DNA of 64,000 bases. Source: Nocardia bhagyanarayanae. Its GTDB lineage: Bacteria > Actinomycetota > Actinomycetes > Mycobacteriales > Mycobacteriaceae. The translations under genes were made by a program, and so were the position numbers. The notes under the pieces were generated by a model, which made no database searches, had not been told where the DNA came from, and was given only the letters and a program-made list of their open reading frames with translations. Below are positions 49,501-61,500 of this stretch, in pieces (position 1 is the stretch's first letter; each line of letters opens with the position of its first letter). Location: contig NZ_VFPG01000001.1 of the NCBI RefSeq assembly GCF_006716565.1, forward strand, positions 3,162,001 through 3,226,000, read 5' to 3'.

Positions 49501-52500
49501 ACTGCTCGCGGGAGTGCGGGCGCTGGCTTCGGGTGAGCAGGCACCGGGTGTGGTGTCCGGTCGTGTGGTGGCGGGTTCGACGGGTGTGGTGTTTTCCGGT
49601 CAGGGTGCGCAGTGGGCCGGTATGGCCGACGAGTTGCGTGCGGCGTATCCGGTGTTCGCCGAAGCTTTCGACGCGATCGTTGCTGAGCTGGAACCCCTGC
49701 TGGGGCAGTCCGTTTCGCTGGGTGAGGCGCTGTCGTCGGAGGATCTGGTCGACCAGACGGTGTTCGCCCAGGCTGGCTTGTTCGCGTTCGAGGTGGCGTT
49801 GTTCCGGCTGCTGGAGTCGTGGGGTGTGCGGCCGGATGTGGTGGCCGGGCATTCGATCGGTGAGGTCGCTGCTGCGCATGTGGCTGGTGTGTTGTCGTTG
49901 GCGGATGCGTGTGTGTTGGTGGCGGCGCGTGGTCGGTTGATGCAGGCTCTGCCCGCTGGTGGGGCGATGGTTGCGGTTGGTGCGTCGGAAGCTGATGTGC
50001 TGGCGTTGCTGGACGGTGGGCTGGCGGCCGGTGTTTCGATCGCGGCTGTGAATGGTCCGTCGTCGGTGGTGTTGTCCGGTGTAGAGGACGACGTCGTGAC
50101 CGTCGCTGAGGCGTGTGCCGAACGCGGCTGGCGCACAAGCAGGTTGCGAGTTTCACATGCCTTCCATTCGGCATCGATGGAGCCGATGCTCAATGACTTC
50201 GCTTCGGCTATCGAGGGTTTGACGTTCACACGTCCGAACATCGCGTTGGTGTCTTCGGTGACCGGTGCGCGGGTCACCGACGAGATGTGTGCTCCGTCGT
50301 ACTGGGTCGGTCAGGTTCGTGACACGGTGCGTTTCGCCGATGCGGTCGCGACGATGGCGGACACCGGTGTGACCCGGTTCGCCGAGGTCGGACCGGACGC
50401 CGTGTTGGCTCCGATGATCGCCCAGACTCTCGACGAGCGCCGAGCGAGCGCGGACGCATCGGGTGCGACTGTGGTGGCGTTGGCGCGCCGCGACCATGCC
50501 GACCCTGCCACGGTGCTGGGTGCGGTGGCCGAGCTGTTCGTCTCCGGTGCCGAGGTGGACTGGGCCGGTCTGTATGCCGGTGCCGGTGCTCGACGAACCG
50601 ACTTGCCCACCTACGCTTTCCAGCGTCGCCGCTATTGGGCCGAAGGGTCCGCCGCCGGGGGTAATGCCCGGGCGATGGGTCTCGTCGCCACCGGGCACCC
50701 GCTTGTCTCAGTGATCGTCTCGCAACCGGACTCCGACGCGGTGACTCTCACCGGTCGCCTGTCGGTGCCGACGCACCCGTGGCTGGCCGATCACACGGTT
50801 GTGGACACCGTGCTGCTTCCCGGCACCGGCTTGGTCGAACTCGCCTTGTACGCAGGGGAACAGGTCGGCTGTTCGACCCTCGAGGAACTGGTCCTGCAAG
50901 CCCCGGTGACACTGTCGGAGTCGACCGGGGTCGCGGTGCGCGTCGTGGTCGACGCCGAGGGCGAGGCCGGCCGTCGCGCGGTGCGGATCTTCTCCCGGCC
51001 CGACGACGGTGTCGATGCCGTGGCGTCGTGGACGCTGCATGCCGCGGGCATGCTCGCGTCCGGAGTCGACGGCTCGGCCGTGGATCTGGTGCAGTGGCCG
51101 CCCGCCGGTGCGGTCGCGGTCGATGTCGAAGGGGTTTACGAGTCCCTCGATGCGCAGGGCTATCACTACGGTCCGGTGTTCCAGGCGTTGCGGTCGGTGT
51201 GGCGGGGATCCGACGGGTCGCTGTATGCCGAGGTCGTCTTGCCCGAGCAGGCTCGATCCGAGGCGGAACGGTTCGGACTGCATCCCGCACTGCTCGACGC
51301 CGCCTTGCACGCTCTGCGTTTCGCCGACGACACCTCGGCGGATGGAACCGGTCTGGCGTTGCCGTTCGAGTGGTCCGGTGTCACCGTGCACGCGGCCGGG
51401 GCCGACGCGTTGCGAGTTCGGCTCACCCGCGTCGGCGAGCACGGTGTGGCACTGGATTTGGCGGACACGACGGGTGCCGCCGTGGCGACGGTACGGCATT
51501 TGGCGACTCGGCCGATCGATCCCGCGCAGCTCGCTGTCGGCGGATCCGCCGTCGGTAATGCGTTGTTCCAGATCGGCTGGACACCGATCGCGGTGCGTGC
51601 GGCCGAAGTCACCGCGGTCGCGTGGGCGGCGCTCGGTGCGCAGGTTCCGCAGGTGGTGGTGTTCGACTGCCCGACGGGCAACGATGCCGCCGCTATCCGT
51701 GCCGCGACGCACGAGGTGCTCGAGGTAGTGCAGTCCTGGATCGCGGATCAACGGTTCGGTGAGTCGGTGCTCGTCGTCCGGACCAGCGGTGCTGTCTCGG
51801 TGGCCGGGGAAGACATCACGAACTTGGCCGGTGCGGCCGTGTGTGGTCTGGTTCGGTCCGCGCAGGCGGAGAACCCTGGCCGGATCGTGTTGGTCGACAC
51901 CGATTCCGAACTCGACGGACTGCTGGGCGGAATCGTCGCCGCGGCCGAACCGCAGGTGGCGGTGCGTGCGGGGCAAGTACACGGTGCGCGCCTCGGCCGG
52001 ATCGCCGCGCCGACGGCAGCTGCGGGCGAAGGTTCCGCCGCGGCTGTGAGCGCGTCTTTCGGTCCGGACGACACCGTTCTGCTCACCGGTGCGAGTGGTT
52101 CGCTCGGTGGGGTGTTCGCTCGGCACTTGGTCGACGCGCATGGTGTGCGGCGGCTGTTGTTGGTGAGCAGGCGTGGTGAATCCGCGTCCGGTGCCGCTGA
52201 ATTGCGGGCAGAGCTGGAGGGTTCGGGTGCGGAGGTCGAGTTCGTCGGCTGCGATGTCGCCGATCGTGACGCGCTGGCGCGGGTGCTCGCCAACGTGCCT
52301 GCCGCGCACCCGCTGACCGGCGTCTTCCACCTGGCCGGTGTGCTCGATGATGGTGCGATCGGTTCGCTCACCGCGGAGCGGTTGGATGCGGTGTTGGGTC
52401 CCAAGGTCGATGCGGCCCTGCATTTGCACGAGTTGACCGCTGATCTGCCGTTGAAGGCGTTCGTGTTGTTCAGTTCGGTGGCCGGTGCGTTCGGTAATGC

Positions 52501-55500
52501 CGGTCAGGGCAACTATGCCGCGGCCAACGCGTGCTTGGACGCTTTGGCGGCGCACCGCAGGGCCTCGGGCAGCCGCGGTATGTCGTTGGCCTGGGGATTG
52601 TGGGACGGGGGTATGGCCGCGGAACTCAGCGACCGGGACCGGCAGCGCATGTCTCGGTCGGGCATGCTGCCGATCTCGGAGGAGCAGGGTCTCGCGCTGT
52701 TCGATGCCGCGATCCAGTTGGACACGGCCGCCCCGGTCCTCGCACGTTTCGACCTCGACGCGATGCGCAATTCGAGATTGCCGGTGCCCCCGGTGTTTTC
52801 CGCGCTGATTCCGCAGCGCCGCAAGGCCGCCTCGGGTGCTTTCACGGCGCTTCGCGCGCGTTTGGCGAACACTCCCGACGAGGAACGTTTCGGTGTTCTA
52901 GTCGAGATCATCCGCGGACAGGTCGCGGCGATTCTCGGACATCAGGACGCGAATGCGATCGCGGCCGACAAGGCCTTCGGTGAGCTGGGCTTCGACTCGC
53001 TCGCCGCCGTGGAGTTCCGCAACGCGCTCAAAACCGTGACGGGCCTGCAACTACCCGCGACCCTGGTGTTCGACTACCCGACACCGCAGGCTCTGGCGAA
53101 GTATCTGGCCGACGAGTTCGCGGGCACCAGCCGGGAGGTCGAGGTCACCGCCAGCAGGGCGGTCGACGACGAGCCGATCGCCGTGGTCGGAATGGCCTGC
53201 CGTTACCCGGGTGGTGTCGCCTCACCCGAAGACCTGTGGACTCTGGTCATGTCGGGCGGCGACAGCACCGGTGAGTTGCCGACGGATCGTGGCTGGGACA
53301 TCGACGATATCTACGATCCCGAACCCGGCAAGGCGGGCAAAACCTATACGCGCCGGGGTGGATTCCTCTACTCCGCAGCGGATTTCGACGCCGAGTTCTT
53401 CGGAATCAGCCCCAACGAGGCCACGGGGATGGATCCGCAACAGCGGCAGCTCCTGGAGACGACGTGGGAGGCGTTGGAGCGGGCCGGTGTGGATCCGGCG
53501 GTACTGCGCGGCAGTTCGACCGGGGTGTTCACCGGTGTGATGTACCACGACTACGGGCAGGGGAACGGTGGCAACGCCACCGGCAGCCTGGTGTCGGGTC
53601 GGATCGCCTACACGCTGGGGTTGGAAGGCCCGGCGGTGTCGGTGGATACGGCGTGTTCGTCGTCGCTGGTGGCGATGCATCTGGCCGCGCAGTCGTTGCG
53701 GTCGGGTGAGTGCGATCTGGCGTTGGCCGGTGGTGTGGCGGTGATGGCCACCCCGGAGACGTTCGTGGAGTTCTCTCGCCAGCGCGGGTTGTCGCCGGAC
53801 GGGCGGTGTAAGTCCTTCGCCGACGCGGCCGATGGTGTCGCCTGGTCCGAAGGTGCCGGTGTTCTGGTGTTGGAACGCTTGTCCGATGCTCAGCGCAATG
53901 GTCATCAGGTTCTCGCCGTGATCGCTGGTTCGGCGGTGAATCAGGATGGTGCGTCGAATGGTTTGACCGCGCCGAATGGTCCGTCGCAGCGTCGGGTGAT
54001 TCGCCAAGCCTTGGCGAACGCGGGGGTCTCCGCAACCGAGGTCGATGCGGTGGAGGCTCATGGCACCGGTACCACTTTGGGTGATCCGATCGAGGCCCAG
54101 GCGCTGCTGGCCACCTACGGGCAGGACCGGGATCCGGATCGTCCGTTGTGGTTGGGGTCGTTGAAGTCCAACATCGGTCACGCGCAGGCCGCCGCGGGTG
54201 TGGGCGGTGTGATCAAGATGGTCATGGCGATGCGCCATGGCGTGCTGCCCAAGACGCTGCACGTGGATCAGCCCTCTACGAAGGTGGATTGGTCCGAAGG
54301 CCATGTGCGGTTGCTGACGGAGCCGGTGGAGTGGCCGGTGGTGGATCGGCCGCGTCGGGCTGGTGTGTCCTCGTTCGGTATCAGCGGCACGAATGCGCAC
54401 GTCATCCTGGAACAGCCCCCGGTGGTTGAGTCTGCTCCGGTGCCGGTTGTGCGGACGGTCCCGCCTGTGTTGCCGTGGGTGGTCTCGGCACGCAATAGCG
54501 ATGCTCTTGCGGCTCAGGCCGATCGATTGATATCGCATGTGCGCGAGCATGATCCGCTCGATGTCGGCTTCTCGTTGGCCTCGACGCGCAGTGTTTTCGA
54601 GCATCGGGCCGTGGTGGTGGCCGAGGGTCGTGCCGATCTGCTGGCGGGTATGCGGGCATTGGCTGCTGGAGTGCAGTCGCCACATGTGGTGTCCGGTCGT
54701 GTGGTATCGGGTTCGACAGGTCTGGTGTTTTCCGGTCAGGGTGCGCAGTGGGCGGGTATGGCCGACCAGCTGCGTGCGGCGTATCCGGTGTTCGCCGAGC
54801 ATTTCGATGCGATCGTCACCGAGTTGGAACCCGCCCTGGGGCAGTCGACTTCGCTGAGTGAAGCCTTGGCGAGCGATGACTTGGTCGACCAGACGGTGTT
54901 CGCGCAGGCCGGGTTGTTCGCCTTCGAGGTGGCGTTGTTCCGGCTGCTCGAATCCTGGGGTGTCCGAGCCGCTGTGGTGGCCGGTCACTCGATCGGCGAA
55001 ATCGCCGCCGCACATGTGGCCGGAGTGATGTCGCTGGCGGATGCGTGTGTGCTGGTGGCGGCGCGTGGCCGGTTGATGCAGGCGTTGCCAGCCGGTGGGG
55101 CGATGGTCGCGGTCGGTGCGTCGGAGACCGATGTCCTGCCGCTACTCGAGGGCGGGGTGTCGATCGCGGCGGTGAACGGTCCGTCGTCGGTGGTGCTCTC
55201 CGGTGTCGAGGAGTCGGTCCTGCCGGTCGTCGAGGCATGCGCCGAGCGTGGTTGGCGGACGCATCGATTGCGGGTCTCGCACGCTTTCCACTCCGCGGCG
55301 ATGGAGCCGATGCTCGCCGAATTCGCCTCGGCGATCAAGGGTTTGACGTTCACTCGCCCGAGCATCCCGCTGATCTCCACGGTGACCGGTGCCCGGATCG
55401 GCGACGAGATGTCGGATCCGTCGTATTGGGTCGGTCAAGTGCGCGACACCGTCCGCTTCGCCGACGCGGTCACCGCGATGGCGGCCATGGGTGTGACCCG

Positions 55501-58500
55501 GTTCGCCGAGGTCGGACCCGACGCCGTGCTCACCCCGATGACCGCCCAGGTCGTGGACCACACGACGGAGGGCACGGCTTGCACGGTGGTGGCGCTGGCG
55601 CGCCGCGACCAGACCGATGTGTCCACGGTGGTGGCCGGGGTCGCCGAGTTGTTCGTCTCCGGCGCCGAGGTGGACTGGGCCCGTTACTACACCGGCACCG
55701 CGGCACAACGAATCGACTTGCCCACCTACGCCTTCCAACATCGCCGCTACTGGGCCGAAGGGTCCGCCGGTAGCGGTGACGCGCGAGCCATGGGTTTCGT
55801 GGCCACCGGACACCCCCTGGCCTCGGTGGTCGTCACCCAACCGGACTCCGATGTGGTCGCCGTCAGTGGCAGGTTGTCGATGCGGACGCAGCCGTGGCTG
55901 GCCGATCACCGGGTCATGGACACCGTGGTGCTCCCCGGCACCGGTCTGGTCGAGCTCGCCCTGCACGCCGGCGAACAGGTCGGCTACTCGACCCTCGAGG
56001 AGTTGATCCTCCGAGCCCCGCTGACACTGTCGGAGTCGACCGGGGTCGCGGTGCGCGTTGTCGTCGACGCCGAGGACGAGACCGGCCGTCGCGCGGTGCG
56101 GATCTTCTCCCGCCCCGATGACGACGTCGACACGGTGTCGGCGCGGTCGTGGACATTGCATGCCGCGGGCATGCTCGCGTCCGGAGTCGACGGCTCGGCC
56201 GTGGATCTGGTGCAGTGGCCGCCCGCCGGTGCGGTCGCGGTCGATGTCGAAGGGGTTTACGAGTCCCTCGATGCGCAGGGCTATCACTACGGTCCGGTGT
56301 TCCAGGCGTTGCGGTCGGTGTGGCGGGGATCCGACGGGTCGCTGTATGCCGAGGTCGTCTTGCCCGAGCAGGCTCGATCCGAGGCGGAACGGTTCGGACT
56401 GCATCCCGCACTGCTCGACGCCGCCTTGCACGCTCTGCGTTTCGCCGACGACACCTCGGCGGATGGAACCGGTCTGGCGTTGCCGTTCGAGTGGTCCGGT
56501 GTCACGGTGCACGCGGCCGGGGCCGACGCGTTGCGAGTTCGGCTCACCCGTACCGGTGAACGCACGGTCGGTTTGGATCTTGCGGACATGACGGGTGCTC
56601 CGGTAGCCGTGGTGCGGCACTTGGCTTCCCGGCCCATCGATCCGGCGCAGCTCACCGCCGGGACACCCATCGAACGCACGGCGCTGTTCGACATCGGCTG
56701 GACACCGATCGCGGTGTCCGAAGCCGACCGCACCGTCCTGTCGTGGGCGGATCTGGGTGAGGAGAGCGAGCAGGTTCCGCAGGTGGTGGTGTTGGGGTGC
56801 CCGGCGGGCAACGATCCCACCGCGGTGCGTGCCGCGACCCACGAGGTACTGCGGGTGCTTCAGTCCTGGATCGCCGATCGGCGGTTCGGTGAGTCGGTGC
56901 TGGTGGTTCGGACCCGTGGTGCGGTATCCGTTGCCGGGGAGCACATTACGAACTTGGCCGGTGCGGCCGTGTGTGGTCTGGTTCGCTCCGCACAGGCGGA
57001 GAATCCCGGCCGGTTCGTGTTGATCGACACCGATTCCACGGCGGCCGATGCCGAATCCGGTGCGCTGCTGGGCGGAATCCTGGCTTCGGACGAACCTCAG
57101 GTGGCCGTGCGCGATGGGCAGGTATACGGTGCGCGACTCGCCCGAGTCGTCTCCACCGGCGCGACCCAGCCGGTGACCGACTCCTTCGATCCGGACGACA
57201 CCGTTCTGATCACCGGTGCCAGCGGCTACCTGGGTGGATTGTTCGCCCGCCACCTGGTTGCCACGCGCGGTGTCCGGCGCTTGCTGCTGGTGAGCAGGCG
57301 CGGTGAATCCACTTCCGGCGCTGCGCAATTGCGTGCGGAGCTGGAGGGCTTGGGTGTCGAGGTCGGGTTCGTCGCTTGTGATGTCGCCGATCGTGGCGCG
57401 CTGGCGCAGGTGTTGGCCGACGTGCCCGCTGATCATCCGCTCGCGGGTGTGTTCCATCTGGCCGGTGTGCTCGACGATGGTGCGATCGGTTCACTCACCA
57501 CGGAGCGGTTGGATGCGGTGTTGGGTCCCAAGGTCGATGCGGCCCTGCATTTGCACGAGCTGACCGCTGATCTGCCGTTGAAGGCGTTCGTGTTGTTCAG
57601 TTCGGTGGCCGGTGCGTTCGGTAATGCCGGTCAGGGCAACTATGCCGCGGCCAACGCGTGCTTGGACGCTTTGGCGGCCCACCGCAAGGCTTCCGGGCTG
57701 CCCGGCCAGTCGTACGCCTGGGGTCTGTGGAGCATGGACGGGGGTATGGCCGCGGAACTCAGCGACCGGGACCGGCACCGCATGTCTCGGTCGGGCATGC
57801 TGCCGCTCTCGGAAGAGCAAGGCCTCGCGCTGTTCGACGCGGCTACCGGGATCGACGCGGCGGCCCCCGTGCTGGCCCGCTTGGACCTGGATGCCGTGCG
57901 CAGCGCGGGATTCGCCGCTCCCGCACTGTTCTCCGGGCTGGTCCCGCAACGCAGGAAGGCGGCCTCCGGAGCGGCCACCGCCCTCCGCGCTCGGTTGGCG
58001 ACCACGCCCGAGGGCGAACGTCTCGGTGTTCTGGTGGAGATCGTGCGCGGTCAGGTCGCGGCGATTCTGGGTCACCAGGACGTGAACGCCGTCGCTGCCG
58101 ACAAGGCCTTCAACGAGCTGGGTTTCGATTCGATCAGCGGGATCGAGTTCCGCAACTCTCTCAACGACGTCACGGGTCTGCGATTGCCCGCGACGTTGGT
58201 GTTCGACTACCCGACACCGCAGGCGCTGGCGAAGTATCTGGCCGACGAGTTCGCGGGCATCAGCCGGGAGGTCGAGGTCACCGCCAGCAGGGCGGTCGAC
58301 GACGACCCGATCGTCGTGGTCGGAATGGCCTGCCGCTATCCCGGCGGGGTCACTTCTCCCGAGGAGCTCTGGGAACTGGTTCACAGCGGTGGGGATGCGA
58401 TATCGATGCTCCCCGTCGACCGCGGCTGGGATATCGAGGGGCTCTACGATCCGGAACCCGGCCGGGCGGGCAAGTCCTACACCCGGGAAGGCGGATTCCT

Positions 58501-61500
58501 GCACGCCGCAGCCGATTTCGACGCGGACTTCTTCGGGATCGGCCCGAACGAGGCCACGATCATGGATCCGCAACAGCGGCAACTGCTGGAAACGACATGG
58601 GAGGCGCTGGAGCGGGCCGGTGTGGATCCGGCTGCGCTGCGTGGCAGCTCGACCGGCGTGTTCACCGGTGTCATGTACCACGACTACGCCCAGGGCAGCG
58701 GGGGCAACGCGACCGGCAGCTTGGTCTCCGGCCGGATCGCCTACACGCTGGGGCTGGAAGGCCCCGCCGTCTCCGTGGATACGGCCTGCTCGTCCTCGCT
58801 GGTGGCGCTGCATCTGGCCGCGCAGTCGCTGCGGTCGGGTGAATCCGATCTGGCGTTGGCCGGTGGTGTCGCGGTGATGGCGACACCGGAGACGTTCGTG
58901 GAGTTCAGCAGGCAGCGGGGGTTGTCGCCGGATGGTCGGTGCAAGTCCTTCGCCGACGCGGCCGACGGTGTCGGCTGGGCCGAGGGCGCCGGTGTGCTGG
59001 TGCTGGAGCGGTTGTCCGATGCCCGCCGTAATGGTCATGAAGTGTTGGCGGTGATCGCTGGTTCGGCGGTGAATCAGGATGGTGCGTCGAATGGTTTGAC
59101 CGCGCCGAACGGTCCGTCGCAGCGGCGAGTGATCCGGCAGGCGTTGGCCAATGCTGGGGTCTCGCCGGTCGAGGTCGACGCGGTGGAGGCCCACGGCACC
59201 GGAACGACGTTGGGCGATCCGATCGAGGCCCAAGCGCTGCTGGCCACCTACGGGCAGGACCGGGATGCGGATCGCCCGCTGTGGCTGGGATCGTTGAAGT
59301 CCAACATCGGTCATTCCCAGGCCGCTGCCGGTGTGGGCGGTGTGATCAAGATGGTCATGGCAATGCGCCATGGGGTGTTGCCCAAGACGCTGCACGTCGA
59401 TCAGCCCTCCACGAAGGTCGATTGGTCGGAAGGCCATGTCCGGTTGCTGACCGAAGAGGTGGCGTGGCCGGAAACCGATCGGCCGCGTCGGGCCGGTGTG
59501 TCCTCGTTCGGTATCAGCGGCACCAACGCCCACGTCATCCTGGAGCAGCCCCCGGCCGTGGAGTCGGCGCCGGTGGTGAAGACCGATCCGGCGGGTGGCG
59601 TGCTGCCGTGGGTGATTTCGGCACGCAGTGGTGCGGCCCTCGCCGGTCAGGCCGCCCGCCTGGCCGCTCACGTGGCCGACGACGAACCGCACCCGATCGA
59701 TGTCGGGTTCTCGCTGGCCAGTACCCGTGCCGAGTTCGACCATCGAGCCGTTGTCCTGGGCGGCGATCGCGACGATCTCCTCGCGGGCGTGCGGGCGCTG
59801 GCCGAGGACGTGCCGGCGCCCGGTGTGGTGACCGGTCGCGTGGTGCCCGGTTCGACCGGTCTGGTGTTCTCGGGTGGCGGTGCGCAGTGGGCCGGCATGG
59901 CCGCCGAGCTCCGGGTGTATCCGGAGTTCGCGGCGCACTTCGACGCGATCGTCACGCGCCTGGATCCGCTACTGGAACAGCCGGTTTCACTGAGTACCGC
60001 ATTGACCGACGATGCCCTGATCGACAGGATCGTGTTCACCCAGGCGGGATTGTTCGCCTTCGAGGTGGCGTTGTACCGGCTGCTCGAAACCTGGGGCTTC
60101 CGCGCCGATGTGGTGGCCGGTCACTCGAACGGCGAGGTCGCCGCCGCGCATGTCGCGGGAGTGCTGTCGCTGGCGGATGCGTGTGCGCTGGTGGCCGCGC
60201 GCGGCCGGTTGATGCAGGCGCTGCCCGCCGGTGGCGCGATGGTCGCCATCGGCGCTTCGGAAGCCGAGGTGCTGCCGCTGCTGGCCGAGGGGGTGTCGAT
60301 CGCCGCGATCAACGGTCCGTCCTCGGTGGTGCTCTCCGGTGTCGAAGCCGCGGTCCTCGCGGTTGCCCAGGCGTGCGCCGAGCGGGGTTGGCGGACGCAT
60401 CGGTTGCGGATATCGCATGCCTCCCATTCGGCGCTGATGGAGCCGATGTTGGACGAATTCGCCACCGTGGTAAAGGGTTTGACGTTCGGCCGCCCGAGTA
60501 TCGCGTTGGTGTCCACGGTGACCGGCGCTCGGATCGAGGACGAGATGACCGACCCTTCGTACTGGGTCGGGCAGGTTCGCAACTCGGTGCGGTTCGCCGA
60601 CGCCGTCACCACGATGGCGGATATGGGCGTGACCCGGTTCGCCGAGGTCGGACCCGATGCGGTGCTGACCCCGATGGTCGCGCAAACCCTCGACACCGCG
60701 ATCACGGTCGCTCTGGCCAAGCGCGACAACGCCGATCCCGTGACTCTGCTGACCGGACTCGCCCGGCTCTACGTCGCGGGCACGACGGTCGACTGGGCGG
60801 CGTACCACGCCGGTACCGGGGCGGCGAAGACGGATCTGCCGACGTACAGCTTCCAGCGCCGCCGCTTCTGGGTCACCGGCCAACTGCACGCCGGAGAGGC
60901 GCACACGCTCGGTCTGCGGTCCACCGACCATCCCATGCTCGGCGCGTTGGTGGCCCAGCCGGAGAGCGGGGGTGTCCGGTTCACCGGCCGCCTGTCCACG
61001 GCCACCCACCCCTGGCTGGCCGATCACGACGTGCGCGGCACCGTGCTGCTGCCCGGCACCGGATTCGTCGAGCTGGCCCTGCACGCCGGAGACCAGGTCG
61101 GCTGCCCGGAACTGGAGGAGCTCGCTCTGCTGGCGCCACTCGTGCTCCACGGGCACGGCGGTGTGCAAATCCAGGTGATCGCCGGTGCGGCGGCCGAGGA
61201 CGGTCGCCGGCGGCTCGACATCTACTCCCGCAAGGACGATGACGATCCGTCGCTCCCGTGGAGCCACCATGCGGAAGGCACGGTGAGCCCGGGCCGGGAG
61301 ACCGACGAAGCGGAAGGCTGGGCCGAGTTCGCGCAGTGGCCGCCGGTCGGCGCCGCGCCGGTGCCGCTGGGCGGCGCTTACGACGAACTCGCCGACAACG
61401 GGTACAACTACGGGCCCGCCTTCCAAGGTCTGGAAGCCCTCTGGCGGCGCGGCGAGGATCTCTTCGCCGAGGTTTCCCTCCCCGAGCAGACCGCTACCCA

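Larger units (their letters stand above)
48022..53120 (+). other. PKS module 10: KS-AT-DH-KR-ACP
   Basis: The AT region is a mosaic: 49451-49617 is identical to module 8, and the following 500 bp are close to identical to module 6. The DH motif is [10 protein letters not shown], Asp at 50804-50806 replacing Gly. KR is LDD. Large parts of the DH and KR are almost identical at DNA level to module 11. Predicted output is an alkene at C6/C7. Confidence 0.85.
53172..58260 (+). other. PKS module 11: KS-AT-DH-KR-ACP
   Basis: The KS ([21 protein letters not shown]) is closest to module 12 rather than module 10. AT is malonyl type. The DH motif is [10 protein letters not shown], Asp at 55919-55921 replacing Gly. 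KR has LDD with all catalytic residues. Predicted output is an alkene at C4/C5. Confidence 0.85.
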
